Shown: positions 9,756-20,103 of the stretch, piece by piece
How positions within the stretch are numbered: position 1 is the stretch's first letter
Layout: each line of letters opens with the position of its first letter
From: Plakobranchus ocellatus
Lineage: Eukaryota > Mollusca > Gastropoda > Plakobranchidae
Reading direction: 5' to 3'
Assembly: GCA_019648995.1 (NCBI GenBank)
Contig: BLXT01001094.1
Span: 151,244-178,591, forward strand
Length of the DNA stretch: 27,348 bases
Translations under genes and position numbers: made by a program
The notes under the pieces: generated by a model
The model's database searches: none
What the model was told of the DNA's origin: nothing
Seen by the model: the letters and a program-made list of their open reading frames with translations, nothing else

Positions 9756-10843
9756 TTATTTATATAATTTTTTTTTTTGTTGTAGGCTGAGGAATCGCTC
9801 ATAAGTGTACTTCTCTGAAAACTCATCCAACGATATAACACCCAAGTCAACTTCATCAAGCCCTGATTTCATCCAGAGATAAAGTTCAGTATTTATTTCC
9901 CTCAGACCTATCCAGCTGGCTCCACTGCGGTTCAGTTTTCCGTCAACTTCACCCACGCTGTGTGGTGATGTCCACATCTGCTTGTCCTTCATCGGCCAAG
10001 GAAAAAAGTGAGCACTAGCGCTAGGGTCATTCAAAACAAGGACTGGGGCACCGCTACTACCAGGACAGGTGTCTGTGCTGTAGACAAACCTTTTCTTGTG
10101 GCGGCCTATCATGTCCCGTTTGGCTTCACCCACTGTGATCTGTTTTGGCTGGCCGTGAGGATGCGAAACAATCACACAAAGGTTCCTCCAGAATGTGCTT
10201 GGATTGTAGATCATCAAAGATTGAAAGAGAATTTCTTCCTCTTTCAGGCAAAGCTTGAGCGTGTCGACAAGAGACTGGTCGTGTGTTGCGCAGATCATCC
10301 TACACCAGTCATCAGCGACATCCTTGTGCCTAAGTTCCAACCCCGACACGGACTTCATTCTGCCATCTACTCTAGCAGTCTCATCATCATAAAAGAAATC
10401 CACAATCGTGGATTCTGCTTCCTTAGAGTTGAAGACAACATGACATGCTGTGTCTATGTAAATGTTGTACCACGTCTGAGATACTGAGGGGGAGAAGCTG
10501 CCTGCGCAGCGAGAACACTGACAGGGCCCGACCCCTGGAGCCAGGGCATGCAGCCAGCCTGAGCCAGTATGCAGGATGTTGGATCTCCTGGCTGTGTAGA
10601 AACTGTAGCCTCGTGGCCGCCGTGCACTTGTGTAACCCACTCTGAGACGCACTGTCCTTCTAGAGATGTTACGCACATAATTCAGCACCAGTTGCCCCTG
10701 GCAGTCCTCTGGCATGTGTTGGCCACAAAACTTGGCAGCAGGGATGAACTTGTGGTGGCCTGGATTTTTGCTGCAGCTGTTCCAGGCACTAGCACTCTCA
10801 GCGGCCTCTGGTCCACTGCCCAACACCTCACACTCATGGTGAC
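9756..10843 (-). CDS. Trypsin-like serine peptidase, copy B, terminal exon
   Basis: This 361-codon exon starts at an AG acceptor (ctacag, rc of 10844-10849). The first in-frame residues after the split Gly are HHECEVLGSGPEAAESA; there is no start Met, so upstream exons are required. The triad of a chymotrypsin-fold (S1/trypsin_2-like) peptidase is visible: His in TACHVVF, probable Asp in THDQSLV, and Ser in TDTCPGSSGAPV, a GxSGA variant of GxSGG. VSHPHGQPKQITVGE is another recognisable conserved stretch. With the small exons at 14024-14059 and 15165-15212 the product is about 390 aa (triad near H163, D217, S292). It is Cys-rich with no hydrophobic signal segment. The last residues (QQKKKLYK) run into an A-rich tract, and an AATAAA-like string overlaps the stop, so the extreme C-terminus may be degraded. 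The substrate is unknown. Confidence 0.85.
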
Positions 10844-10997
10844 CTGTAGGTTCAGCGAACTTAGTGTTTCATGTTTGGCTTTGTATATATGTGAGTTGGG
10901 CCGACAGCCTGAACTCGTATTACATCACGTCACAACTCCGACACCACAACATAGTGTGACAAAACACACTAAACTCAACACTGGTGCAGGTTTCCAA

Positions 10998-11018
10998 AGA
11001 GAGAGAGAGAGAGAGAGA
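10998..11018. repeat. (GA)n microsatellite in left arm of the fold-back element
   Basis: About 10 GA units; mirrored by the CT run at 12423-12432 in the opposite arm. Confidence 0.9.
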
Positions 11019-11889
11019 TATACACTTTTTCAAAAAGGATTAATACATATAGGCCTATATACACTAATCTCCACAAAAAGGCCATTTCTAACAACAACAA
11101 AAATAATAAAACAATAGCTACACGCAAATAAAACCACCTTAAAACCTTCATTAAAAGAAAAACATAGTAAACACCCATGCTCTAACTTGTAAACGGGAGG
11201 AAAATCAGGTTGGAAATCGCTTAATTGATGTTGAGTGCACCAGCGTGCATTATGGGCGCATCGGTGTGCTAATGTTGCCCAATGTTTTGCTGATCTTAAG
11301 CTACATTTACAGTGGAGATACTTAAAAGGATATTACTTTGACCGTGTCTAATATCCCATTTTGAAATAGAACATATACAGTGTGTATTTTTATTTTTAAT
11401 ATAATATTGTCATCGATGGGAAACAAATACAGTATAAGACTCGTGACGGAGTATCACAGTGAAACAATTGAGTTACTTAGGGCACCAGGAGTTACTTCCA
11501 GTGTATGGATGATGACTTTTTTGCTTTGTTCTATATAAATTACACGTGGACTTTAGTTGTTATTTTTCTTTTGTTACAGGGTTACTTTTATTTTAACGTG
11601 CACATAGATATATAAATTTATATTTGTCCTTTCTGTTACTAAGAGTGACACTGGCAGCTTACGAGAAGCAATGTTATGTTTTATCATAGAGAATGGACAT
11701 ATTACTATTTTCTCGCTTAGTGACAAGTGTATGACTGTGTTCTTGTGTGTCCTAACTGTCATTTTTCATTTTGTTGAACTACTTATAATCTCTAAACTGT
11801 TTATCCTCTTATTATTGCTTTGCCTTTTTGTTACCAATCACGATTTAAGCTGGCTCTAGATGGCTTTGTGAGAGTCTTCTCGTGATACT

Positions 11890-12123
11890 GAATTGACAAA
11901 ATAAAGTGAGTTCCACCCTTATTCTAAGCATCGGGGAACAAGGAGTAGGGTCCTGATTGTTCTTGGCATACGGCATTATGAATTATGAGGTAGTTTGCCA
12001 TTGCTTTCCACGCCGCCTTTATGTTCGCAGGATCTTAAGAGAGCTAGCTACCCGTTTAGTGCTGATTCGAACCTCAGACCTCTGATTTGGTAGCCAACTG
12101 CCCTACCAGATGAGCCACCTCTT
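11890..12123 (-). mobile_element. tRNA-derived SINE-like element inside the fold-back element
   Basis: On the minus strand the 5' end (about 12119) reads ggTGGCTCATCTGG, an RNA polymerase III A box. About 40 nt on comes GGTTCGAATC, a B box (12063-12072). A full cloverleaf with acceptor stem is not apparent, so it is not called a functional tRNA gene. The downstream part contains a gccattgctttcca-type segment on the plus strand, reminiscent of SINE bodies. The 3' limit is uncertain. Confidence 0.55.
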
Positions 12124-12809
12124 TCTCTATGATATTGAATATTGTTATACATTATTCTAATCTATCAGACTTGGGGTATTAATCTGTCCTCTGATGGTTT
12201 TCCTAAGCATGAAGAGGGCCAGTGTGGTTGGGTTCTTTTTTTTTTTTTTTTAAGAGTTTTACTATGTTTTCATTACGGTTTAAAGTGATTTTGTTAGCGT
12301 GTTGCTAGGGGTTTATTATTATTTTGTAGTTACAGCTGGTTTTTTAAATTGGGTTTTTAATTTTTGTTTTCTTTTTGTGGAGATCAGTATACGTAATACA
12401 TGTAGTCTTTTGGAAAATAAAGTCTCTCTCTCTCTTTCTTTTTTTTTTTTTTTGTGCCCTGCACCTGTGTTGAGTTTAGTATGTGTTATTGCCTCCATGT
12501 CTTGTCACACCGTTTTGTGGTGTCAGAATTGTGCCACTGTGATATGATGTAATGGGGGTTAAGTCTGTCGGCCCTCGTCACATATAAACAATGTTACATG
12601 TTATGGATAGAATTAAAAAAAAAACTGTTTAAATACAACTGCCAAGTTAAAATTTAAAAAAGCATACAATTATTACATGTATATTCTTTTGACAACATAG
12701 ATTTTGTCTGAAGGGCAGTGTGTTAACAAAATATAGGTGGCCTAGATGAAAGAAAAAAAAAAAACCTACAAGTTTTGAATAAAACACACCATACAACATT
12801 GGTGCCAGT

Positions 12810-12955
12810 TTAATTAAGCGAACCATCTCTGGGCAAGGCAGGCCTGGTAACCTCTTATTATCGCCTTATCACTTCCTGAGGACAGGCTAACTTGAGGTCA
12901 GCCTTATGCACTGTTATGTCAGGCCGTGCATGAGTAAACCAACAATTTTTTTACA
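12810..12955. repeat. Well-conserved intronic block, copy B
   Basis: Counterpart of 1150-1312 and, reversed, of 24128-24290. Shared words include gggcaaggcaggcctgg, atcgccttatc and gacaggctaactt. Confidence 0.5.
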
Positions 12956-14023
12956 GAATGCAATAGTAAAGAGTACAAAATCACTGCCACTCGTGCATTT
13001 TGTTATAGATACATTTGGAACTATTGACTTTTGTAGTGATTTTCTGTAAAAACATCACATTTCTAACTTTATTGTAAAAAACCTCGCATTTCTAACTTTA
13101 TTGATAAAAATGCATCATCTTATGACATACTTTTCGCCTCTTAGAGAGTTTTCCGTAGTTGAGTATTTTTTCAATCCCTGATATATGTAATGACCGAAAA
13201 GATAGAATTTCAAGATTAGCAGAATGTGTTACCCGTAGTAATTTTCCCTCTATACTCTTTTATTTTAACGTCATGCCAGTTTAACAGAATCCAGAATTAA
13301 TTGAAACAATTTTTCCCTATTACCCTATCCACTAACAATACAAACCCAGCCTAAACTTTCTTCTATTGATGAAGCACATTACACCACAGGGGATATCATC
13401 ACTGCAGAAATTCATCTTGCTTTATAATGCTGATGATTTCCGTAAAGTAAAAGTAAGAGTAAAGTTAACTAATATTTACGGTTATATAAAATGCCAAGGC
13501 GAAATTTTCAAACGATCAATAGAGAAAAGTAGGTTGAATAATTTGCCTTTCATGATATTTAGTTAAGCTGGTTTGGTATCATGCTTTTGAGACTGATCAT
13601 GTTGCCATTCTTTAATATTATCAGAGGATTGGAATCCATATCTATTCTTTAATAAGATGGATTTGATTAATGAATGAATTCAGTCTCTTCAATATTTTAC
13701 AAATTTACTCTGTGCCAGCTTTGAGGAAATCCTACTTTGATGTATTATGTTTAACATGTTCTACTTTTCTCAGTCTAAAATAATGGCAATTTTTTGTATT
13801 GGTCGGTTTTGTGTAGTTTTCTTCATAAACAATACTGTAACAAAATCCCAAAATAATAAATTATAATTGTAAAAACAATTCAACATTTGCCCCAGGCATT
13901 TCCTACCTGTATTTCAGGGTCAAAGACTCCAGTGTGATACCTACAAATCTAACCAAGCCTCCAACTAAGATACTCTTAGCACTACACTGCGCACACCATA
14001 GTTTTTTTTTCTGTTTCACTTAC

Positions 14024-14059
14024 CCTGGTCCATCTTTTTCCTCCTCAATCGTTCCTCCT
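14024..14059 (-). CDS. Peptidase gene copy B, 36-nt coding exon
   Basis: The acceptor is atcag and the donor GTAAGT (rc, ending 14023). It encodes (Q)EERLRRKKMDQ(G) in phase 1-1. Its last base g joins gt of the exon at 10843 to make Gly, giving ...KKMDQGHHECEVLGSG. The AAGATGG within the exon is an alternative initiation site in good context. About 3.2 kb of intron, mostly the fold-back insertion, separates it from the terminal exon. Confidence 0.7.
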
Positions 14060-15164
14060 CTGATAAAAATTTGTATAAAAGAATAACAGAAAATACAATG
14101 AGCACCGCTACATGAATCTTTATTGCACTTGTTGTTGTGTATATTGTAATGATAATGATTGCGTAAGCAATTTACCGGCCTACATGAATCTTGGAGACAT
14201 TTGTCACCTTTGAACATTTATAATAATTTGCATATATATGTATATAAGATATACATATTCAGTCAAAACTGGTTAGAGGCATAGTCACTAAAGGAAAAAC
14301 AATATATGTTACTTTCTTTTTTCTCAAGTCCTTACTTTACATAAGTCTGCCTCTGTAGGACTGGTGTCAGAGAATTAACATGACAAGAAAAATTTATTTA
14401 CAGTTCTGGTTAATTGAAATATATTTTGGAGGAATTTGATAATTTATGTCAAAAGTCACGTATGCCACAAAAACTTTCGAATTCTCTGTTATGTGAACAA
14501 TAAAAAGAAAAAATGCAACAGCCCTAATGAGTCAGATGTCTCATGTATATACATCTTTTTAACAAAAAAATATTTATATTTTGTTTTAACTTTCTTTTAT
14601 ATCCTTTTTTTTTTATTTTTACCTCAAAACTCTGTACTTTGCTAGAGAATCTCAATATCTATACCCAGTAGTCTCAATTGCAGGGCTAAACAAAAGCATT
14701 CCCTGGTTGCATCAAATATTTAAAGTATTCAAACTGCGATTCCTGATCCAAACAAATAACAAACATTTTATCTGTGTATATAGCCCAGGGTGGATGTTTT
14801 TTCTCAGAATAAAAAAATTCTTAGGCATTAAAGCTACTAGCTACTGAAAGAATAACAACATTACAATATTTCTTTGCTTCCCTGTGGTTGTGTATGTGTG
14901 TGAGGGTGTGTTTAAAAGCAGTAACTGATGGTGCTAAAATTCATATTACTGCATAAGTTAAACCTGAAATGCCGTACCATAATCTTAGGCATCAACACTT
15001 TAATAAGTCAGTTTTTTGCACTTTGAAAATAATTGTTTAATCTTCTAAGTAAAAAGAGGGACATGAGATAATCATGCAAGCATCCTAAAGCAAAACACTA
15101 TGTGTGTGTACATCAAATGTAAATATGTATATTCCTTATCAACATGGTTAGTTTTTATACTTAC

Positions 15165-15212
15165 GTGTCTTACTGCGCAAACTTGTGTGAATGCACTTAA
15201 GCATGTTGCCCA
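15165..15212 (-). CDS. Peptidase gene copy B, first coding exon (48 nt)
   Basis: The acceptor is ctatattcag and the donor GTAAGTAT. It encodes GNMLKCIHTSLRSKT after the split Met. It joins exon 16413-16475 at a|tg; in the joined reading an in-frame TAG lies two codons before the ATG (tag gtc atg), supporting this ATG as the first possible start for copy B. Confidence 0.65.
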
Positions 15213-15351
15213 CTGAATATAGAACAAGGAAGTTAAATTTTATGAATTCAAATTTGATAATATGTGACAAAATGAGTCATTTGTCAAGAATCAGCTATCA
15301 GAGATATAGAGGAAAAAGGAGACATGGGTTTTTTAATTTTTTTTTTTATTT

Positions 15352-15683
15352 AAGTTAAATCATTTCTGAACATTATAAAATCAATTTGGTATTGAATTTA
15401 TGGTTATAAATCTAAAAGTAACAACAAACCCTGTTTGTCTTTAGAAATCTTTTTAACTTTGAAAAATGCTGATCTTCAAATAAATTTTCTCAAACCTTAG
15501 AACTTCGAAGCTGCCTAAAGTTAAATCATTTCTGAACATTATAAAATCAATTTGGCATTGAATTTATGGTTATAAATCTAAAAGTAACAACAAACCCTGT
15601 TTGTCTTTAGAAATCTTTTTAACTTTGAAAAATGCTGATCTTCAAATAAATTTTCTCAAACCTTTGAACTTCGAAGCTCCCTA
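15352..15683. repeat. 166-bp tandem duplication private to copy B
   Basis: 15352-15517 is repeated almost identically at 15518-15683 (gttaaatcatttctgaac ... aacttcgaagctgcc). Copies A (about 3995-4170) and C (about 22430-22600) have a single unit. The near-identity implies a recent event after the three copies diverged. It is intronic, between the untranslated and first coding exons. Confidence 0.9.
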
Positions 15684-16412
15684 GTTTGGTAATGAAACAG
15701 GTATTCTTTGCTTAAAGATGTGGTGGAGTTAAAATTCGTTCACTCATTGAAGTAAATTGTACGGCCTTTCTAACTGCATCAAAATTATCTATTTGAGAAA
15801 TATCTTATAAAAAATCCATTGTGCATAGTCAGGTTACATATTTGTTATTTGAAACTTCAGGTGATGCAGGTATGGTTTGAAAAAATTATTCGGTATCTTT
15901 TTTTTTTTTTTTTTTTTTTTGTGATTGACTTTAAAAAAATATGTTTTAAATAATTAAGGTGAAACTACAACTACTACATGACAACCGAAAATGATAATTT
16001 TTCCCTCCAAAATTAATTAAAGCTTTATGGATTATTACTTTTTATGTTTTGAAGAAGAAGGAAATGCTTTCAATTTCCAAAATAATTTCATGCCTTGGAA
16101 TTACACTAAATGGGTCATACATTGGAAATTGAGCATCAACTTTTAATTTTTAAGAAATTATGTCAAATTCATTATGTTAAATTTCAATGGCTTAACTTTT
16201 TTTTGGTTAGAAAAAAATTAAATAATGACAATTATTTGTGAGTTGTCTTTTGTTAAAAAAAAACCAAACAAACCAAAATTTCAATGCATATTTAGAAAAA
16301 CAACTCTTTTCTGACATATATATCTCATTATGATTTTCCTATAGGCATATTATTTAAATGCCTCACTCATACTATTTATAACAGAATTTAATAAAAATAC
16401 AAAAAAACTTAC

Positions 16413-16475
16413 TGACCTAAAATGTATATTTTGTCTAAATCTAGGGCTGTATACAGTCTCTATTTTTGTTGTTTT
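16413..16475 (-). other. Copy B upstream 5'UTR exon
   Basis: The acceptor is CAG after a T-rich tract (gtgttccaaaacag) and the donor GTAAGTTT. It corresponds to 4723-4781 (A) and 21529-21590 (C). It ends ...ttttaggtca, so the frame of the next exon's ATG has a TAG immediately upstream, consistent with a leader exon. Confidence 0.45.
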
Positions 16476-16873
16476 CTGTTTTGGAACACAAAAAGAAATT
16501 AATTATGCTATACAACCTTTAACAATGTTAAAATAAAAAATTACAGATAGATTCATAGCATGCAAGTTTCAAAATACTCGAAAAAACAATGTTTTTCTAA
16601 AGGGCTGACCCACAAAAATTTATAAAAAGCTCATCTAGATCTGATTCCAGCTAGATTCTGCCAATTGTCTACACAAAGGAATTAAATCCATTCAAATAAG
16701 CCTATTTTAAACAACTTGCTATCTTGTAAATCATTTTGGAGGTTTAAAATGTTACTTTTTGTTAAATCAAAGATCAAGATATCTCTAAGTATGAGGATGC
16801 CTTGTAGCCTAGAACCAGAACTACATATAATTGTATCATTCAATATTCTAGCTTATCCGTCCTTCCTGTGTTT

Positions 16874-16927
16874 NNNNNNNNNNNNNNNNNNNNNNNNNNN
16901 NNNNNNNNNNNNNNNNNNNNNNNNNNN
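16874..16927. other. Assembly gap (54 N)
   Basis: Run of N. The homologous sites in A (near 5130) and C (near 21120) are homopolymer-rich, so a small sequence gap is likely. Confidence 0.99.
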
Positions 16928-17209
16928 TGCTCAACTTTACTCGAGAAAATTAAATTGACAAAACATCTGACTTTTCCAGATCAATTATAAGCATTTGAGA
17001 AAAAACATCAAAACTGACAACCGGTAGCAATTAGATCTTTCTAAAACTCGGGTATTTCGTAAGGTTACCATTTCATAAATGAGGATTTACTAGAAGGGTA
17101 CCTATCATAGATTATGGTTCGCGAAGCCCTGAGGTATTTACGGTATTGTTAGATCTAGTATCGTAATATCTAGAAATTAGATCTAGTTGTCATGTAATTT
17201 CTAACTTAC

Positions 17210-17275
17210 ATTTCAACAATAAATCTGAATCTGGTGAATCAGATCACCAAAAAAGATAACGGCCTCTTGTTCCTT
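17210..17275 (-). other. Copy B putative first (untranslated) exon, 3' end at 17210
   Basis: The conserved donor is gttgaaat|GTAAGT (rc of 17204-17209). Upstream DNA (ctccactacaaaaggaacaa on the minus strand, near 17270-17290) matches the equivalent block of C. The 5' limit is unknown. Confidence 0.3.
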
Positions 17276-17371
17276 TTGTAGTGGAGGAGAGATTGTTTTT
17301 AACCCCTTTTTCAGTTTTTGTGTATGACATGCCGTTACTAACAGACACTTTTCGTCGGATATTTTTAACAG

Positions 17372-17380
17372 TTCCGGGAA
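17372..17380. promoter_or_regulatory. STAT-like palindrome upstream of copy B
   Basis: TTCCGGGAA fits the STAT consensus TTCNNNGAA. It lies about 160 bp upstream of the putative first-exon donor. Copy C has TTCCAGGAA in the aligned position (20095-20103). Motif-level evidence only. Confidence 0.25.
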
Positions 17381-17744
17381 TGCCCAATAGTGTAATTTTT
17401 AAAAAGCGACCAGGATGAGTGTTGGAAAAGAAACAATAATACAGCTATGTTAAAAAATAACAGGTATTTATTTTTGTTGATTTTGTCAACAGAATTATTT
17501 TGAGCATAGTTTAGGCCTAGATCTAGTTCTAAAAAATATGGCAAAAAAAAAAAAAAACTTTCTCCTTAACTACCAATAACTTATCCAAATATAGGGAATG
17601 AGACTCTCCTCATAATGTAAGTTTGTAAAAATGTAAGCAGTCACAGCTGAATCGAATATTCGTCTTTCAATTTCTCACCCCTTTCTCAAAGGGTGATGGA
17701 AGTGAGGCTTTGATTTTATATCATTTATATCAGTTATGTCTGTC

Positions 17745-18960
17745 ATCAAGATCATGTACCTCCACTCAAACATATTCTCACTTTATCTCATGAAGTTGTT
17801 GTTGCTACCCTTGCCTATTGCCCATGACTTAAGACTTTCAATAAAACTTATTCTCTGTCTCCTCTACTGCGTTTGCCTTCAATCTTTCCAGTGATTGCTT
17901 GGTGTTCTAGACCCTTGTGTCAGCAAAAATGGCCTTCAAACTATTGTTGCCTCTGCTTTGCGGTTTTGATTAGTAGCGCTGAAGATTAAGCTTCTTTCAG
18001 TGTCAATTCATTGGACTTTTTTCCTCATGATATCCTCATCATTCATTTCATAAACCACATCTCTGCTGCTACTAGTTTTTTTTTTCTGTTTCCTTATATA
18101 TCACCATCATACAAAAGTACTGATTATACATATATATGTTTTCATAAATCTATTTTTGGTTTTCATACTTATGATTCTGTTTGCCAGTTTTGGTTTCATT
18201 TTTTGGAATGCATCTTTGGCCATGGCTATTCTTTTACTTATTTCACTTGACATCTGCCATCTGATGCTGTGTTATCTGGTCCTGCGGCTTTTCCATTTTT
18301 CATTTTCTTTACTGTTGCTTCTACCTTTTCTTTAAAGATAGTTGGGCCTTCTATGTTTGTTTTTTTATTTCGGTTTTTTGCACCTATCATGTTTATGTGA
18401 TTTTCAATATGATTATTCTGATCAGCTGTTAAGTATTTCCTTCTTTTTCCATCTTGTGACTTGATGCAGCCAGGGCTATTGCATTTGATGTACTAAATTT
18501 GGCATGCATGAATTTGATGTCTATATTAAGCTTTTGCTCTGTTTCCTGACATTGTTGATAAATCCATGCTTCTTTCACTGCAGTATATTTCATTTCATTT
18601 TTTTTTTTTTTTTAGGTTTAGATCTTTATTTCTTAATACAACTTTTCAAGTTCTACATCATCACTGGCACATGTTGGTGCATACACTTGATTTATTCCTA
18701 GATTTAATGGTTTGGCTACCAATTTAGCTACAACTACTCTGTCTGAAATCGGACTCGATTGCCTAGACCTTTTGCTGTTTTTACATCAAATAAGATATCA
18801 ACGCCTCTTCATGTATGTGTATGTCCCACTGAGAAAATTAGTTTTGCCACCTAGTTTCATGGAACCTGCCCCTTTCCATCTTACTTCAGCAAGCCCTGGG
18901 GTGTTAGATTTTATTCTATCCTTTTCTTGAATAACATTTTCTAACTTTCCTTTTTAATGC
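17745..18960 (-). pseudogene. Degenerate LINE (endonuclease and RT fragments)
   Basis: Minus-strand frames at 18950-18610 show an AP-endonuclease-type segment: LAEVRWKGAGSMKLGGKTNF, then PISDRVVVAKLVAKP and NQVYAPT. Further on (18560-18240) is sequence matching the RT N-terminal region of the LINE at 6030-7530, and 18240-17760 matches its 3' end (near GKRRKGRQR). The RT core, including the GVRQGC and YAED region, is deleted; the gap corresponds to roughly 6430-7235 of the other copy. There are multiple stops and shifts, so it is dead. It sits between the divergent promoters of gene copies B and C. Confidence 0.8.
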
Positions 18961-19390
18961 AGTGTACGCAATTCCACGTCGCTATTTTTTCTTTTTATGT
19001 TTGTTTGATATTAATTTTGCGAGCAGACACTTGATGACAACCTGCACATGGCTATCCCTGACGAATGATGGATTTGGATTGGAAGCACAATCCCCCTTGA
19101 GGTTATAAACTAAGTTTTAGTTTAGTTTTCATTCATGATTTTTTTTTCCTCGGGAAGCTACAGCAGTGGTTTTCCCTTGCCTACTGCTGGTTTGTGTAAA
19201 GGCCGTGCGCTAGCCTTCATTTCGCAACTAACCCAAATGCATTTCGGGTCTATGTATGGCCGGTGTCTTATCAATTAAGGATCTTCCCCTTTCTGCAGGT
19301 CTCATTTTTAGTCTTACTGGGTCCCACTACCCTCCTCATCAATTTAAAATTGATGGCTTGCAAGTTGAGTCACCGATTGTCCGACGGATA
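18961..19390. other. Centre of the head-to-head arrangement; SINE-like traces
   Basis: No exon seen. The stretch cagtggttttcccttgccta (19160-19181) resembles a segment of the SINE body near 11983-12005 (gtagtttgccattgctttcc), so a SINE remnant is possible. The open frames here have no recognisable domain. Confidence 0.3.
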
Positions 19391-19452
19391 CAGTTTAACA
19401 TCATACCCAGGACGCTTACCAGATGCAACCCCTGTAAAAAAAACCCAACATT

Positions 19453-19482
19453 GGAATTTCCCGAAGAGAACCTGGGAATTCC
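19453..19482 (+). promoter_or_regulatory. Paired kappaB-like sites upstream of copy C
   Basis: GGAATTTCCC (19453-19462, reverse complement GGGAAATTCC) and GGGAATTCC (19474-19482) lie about 120-150 bp before the conserved first-exon donor at 19605. They align with the pair in copy A (5479-5510). The pair is retained although the surrounding sequence has diverged. Confidence 0.35.
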
Positions 19483-19529
19483 GTTGAATGCGTTATGCAA
19501 AATCAATACTGAGCATAGACAAAAAGGTA

Positions 19530-19604
19530 TTAACAACTTCTCCTCCACTACGAAAGGAACAAAAAGCCGCTATGTTTCTTTGTGATCAGATCTCTCGCTG
19601 AAAT
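19530..19604 (+). other. Copy C putative first (untranslated) exon, 3' end at 19604
   Basis: The conserved block with ctccactacgaaaggaac is followed by gctgaaat|GTAAGC. In-frame stops (for example a TGA near 19583) argue that it is noncoding. A second, truncated copy of the block lies at 20130-20230 but lacks the donor. Confidence 0.3.
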
Positions 19605-19756
19605 GTAAGCTATTTATAACATGACAACTAGATCTAAATTCTAGATCTTACGAAACTAGATCTTACAGTACCGTAAAGTAGCCTATCCATCTAAATCTCA
19701 ATTTACGAAATACCTAGATCTAATTTTACTAACGGTTTTTGTTTTGAGGCTGTCAA

Positions 19757-19773
19757 AATTATTATTATTATTA

Positions 19774-19825
<52 letters not shown>
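19757..19825. repeat. (ATT)n microsatellite
   Basis: About 22 ATT/TTA units with one break, between the two promoter-like segments of copy C. Confidence 0.95.
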
Positions 19826-19827
<2 letters not shown>

Positions 19828-20094
19828 TCTTGAAGATTGTTTACAATATTTTTACACAATTACATTATGAGGAGGTAGTCAGTTCTTATATCTGGATATG
19901 GTAGTTTAAGAGTAAGACAATTAAAAAAAAAATTTTTTTTTGCCAAATTTGTAAGAACTAGGCCTAAAACATGCTTAAAAAAAAAACTCTGTTGACATCA
20001 CAACAATCATTATGTGTTATCTTAAGACACGGCGGTATTATTGTTTCGTTTGCAAAACTAATTCTGGCCACTTTTAAAATTATTCTATAGGGTA

Positions 20095-20103
20095 TTCCAG
20101 GAA
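20095..20103. promoter_or_regulatory. STAT-like palindrome in copy C upstream region
   Basis: TTCCAGGAA, aligned to TTCCGGGAA at 17372-17380 of copy B. Motif-level evidence only. Confidence 0.25.

Larger units (their letters stand above)
10868..12602. mobile_element. Fold-back element with long inverted arms in last intron of copy B
   Basis: About 300 bp at 10868-11170 is the imperfect reverse complement of about 12260-12602. Matching pairs include gggccgacag (10899) / ctgtcggccc (12567); cactaaactcaacac (10968) / gtgttgagtttagta (12469); the GA run (10998-11018) / CT run (12423-12432); and atctccacaaaaag (11067) / ctttttgtggagat (12371). The middle (about 1 kb) has no transposase frame. Copies A and C lack it: in C the whole intron is under 800 bp. 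Its edge lies about 25 bp from the peptidase exon acceptor. It behaves as a non-autonomous long-TIR element. Confidence 0.65.
12660..17640 (-). repeat. Paralogous unit B: 5' part of the peptidase gene
   Basis: Collinear with unit A and inverted relative to unit C. It continues past the first exon into upstream DNA (17330-17640) that matches 19850-20130 of C. It supplies the upstream exons for the terminal exon at 9756-10843. It contains an assembly gap (16874-16927) and a private 166-bp tandem duplication (15352-15683). Confidence 0.75.

Noticed and set aside
10008-10487. 159-aa plus-strand frame, and other plus frames across 10000-11100
   Set aside because: Antisense shadows of the copy B peptidase exon; the minus frame has the catalytic motifs, the splice acceptor and a clear paralog.
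12059-12119. Possible tRNA gene on the minus strand
   Set aside because: A and B boxes are present but no complete acceptor stem; better explained as the head of a SINE.
18712-18930. 72-aa plus frame
   Set aside because: Antisense to the LINE endonuclease fragment, which has recognisable motifs.
19256-19585. 109-aa plus frame with a modest Cys/Pro content
   Set aside because: It covers the promoter and first-exon block of copy C; the aligned regions of A and B do not keep the frame.
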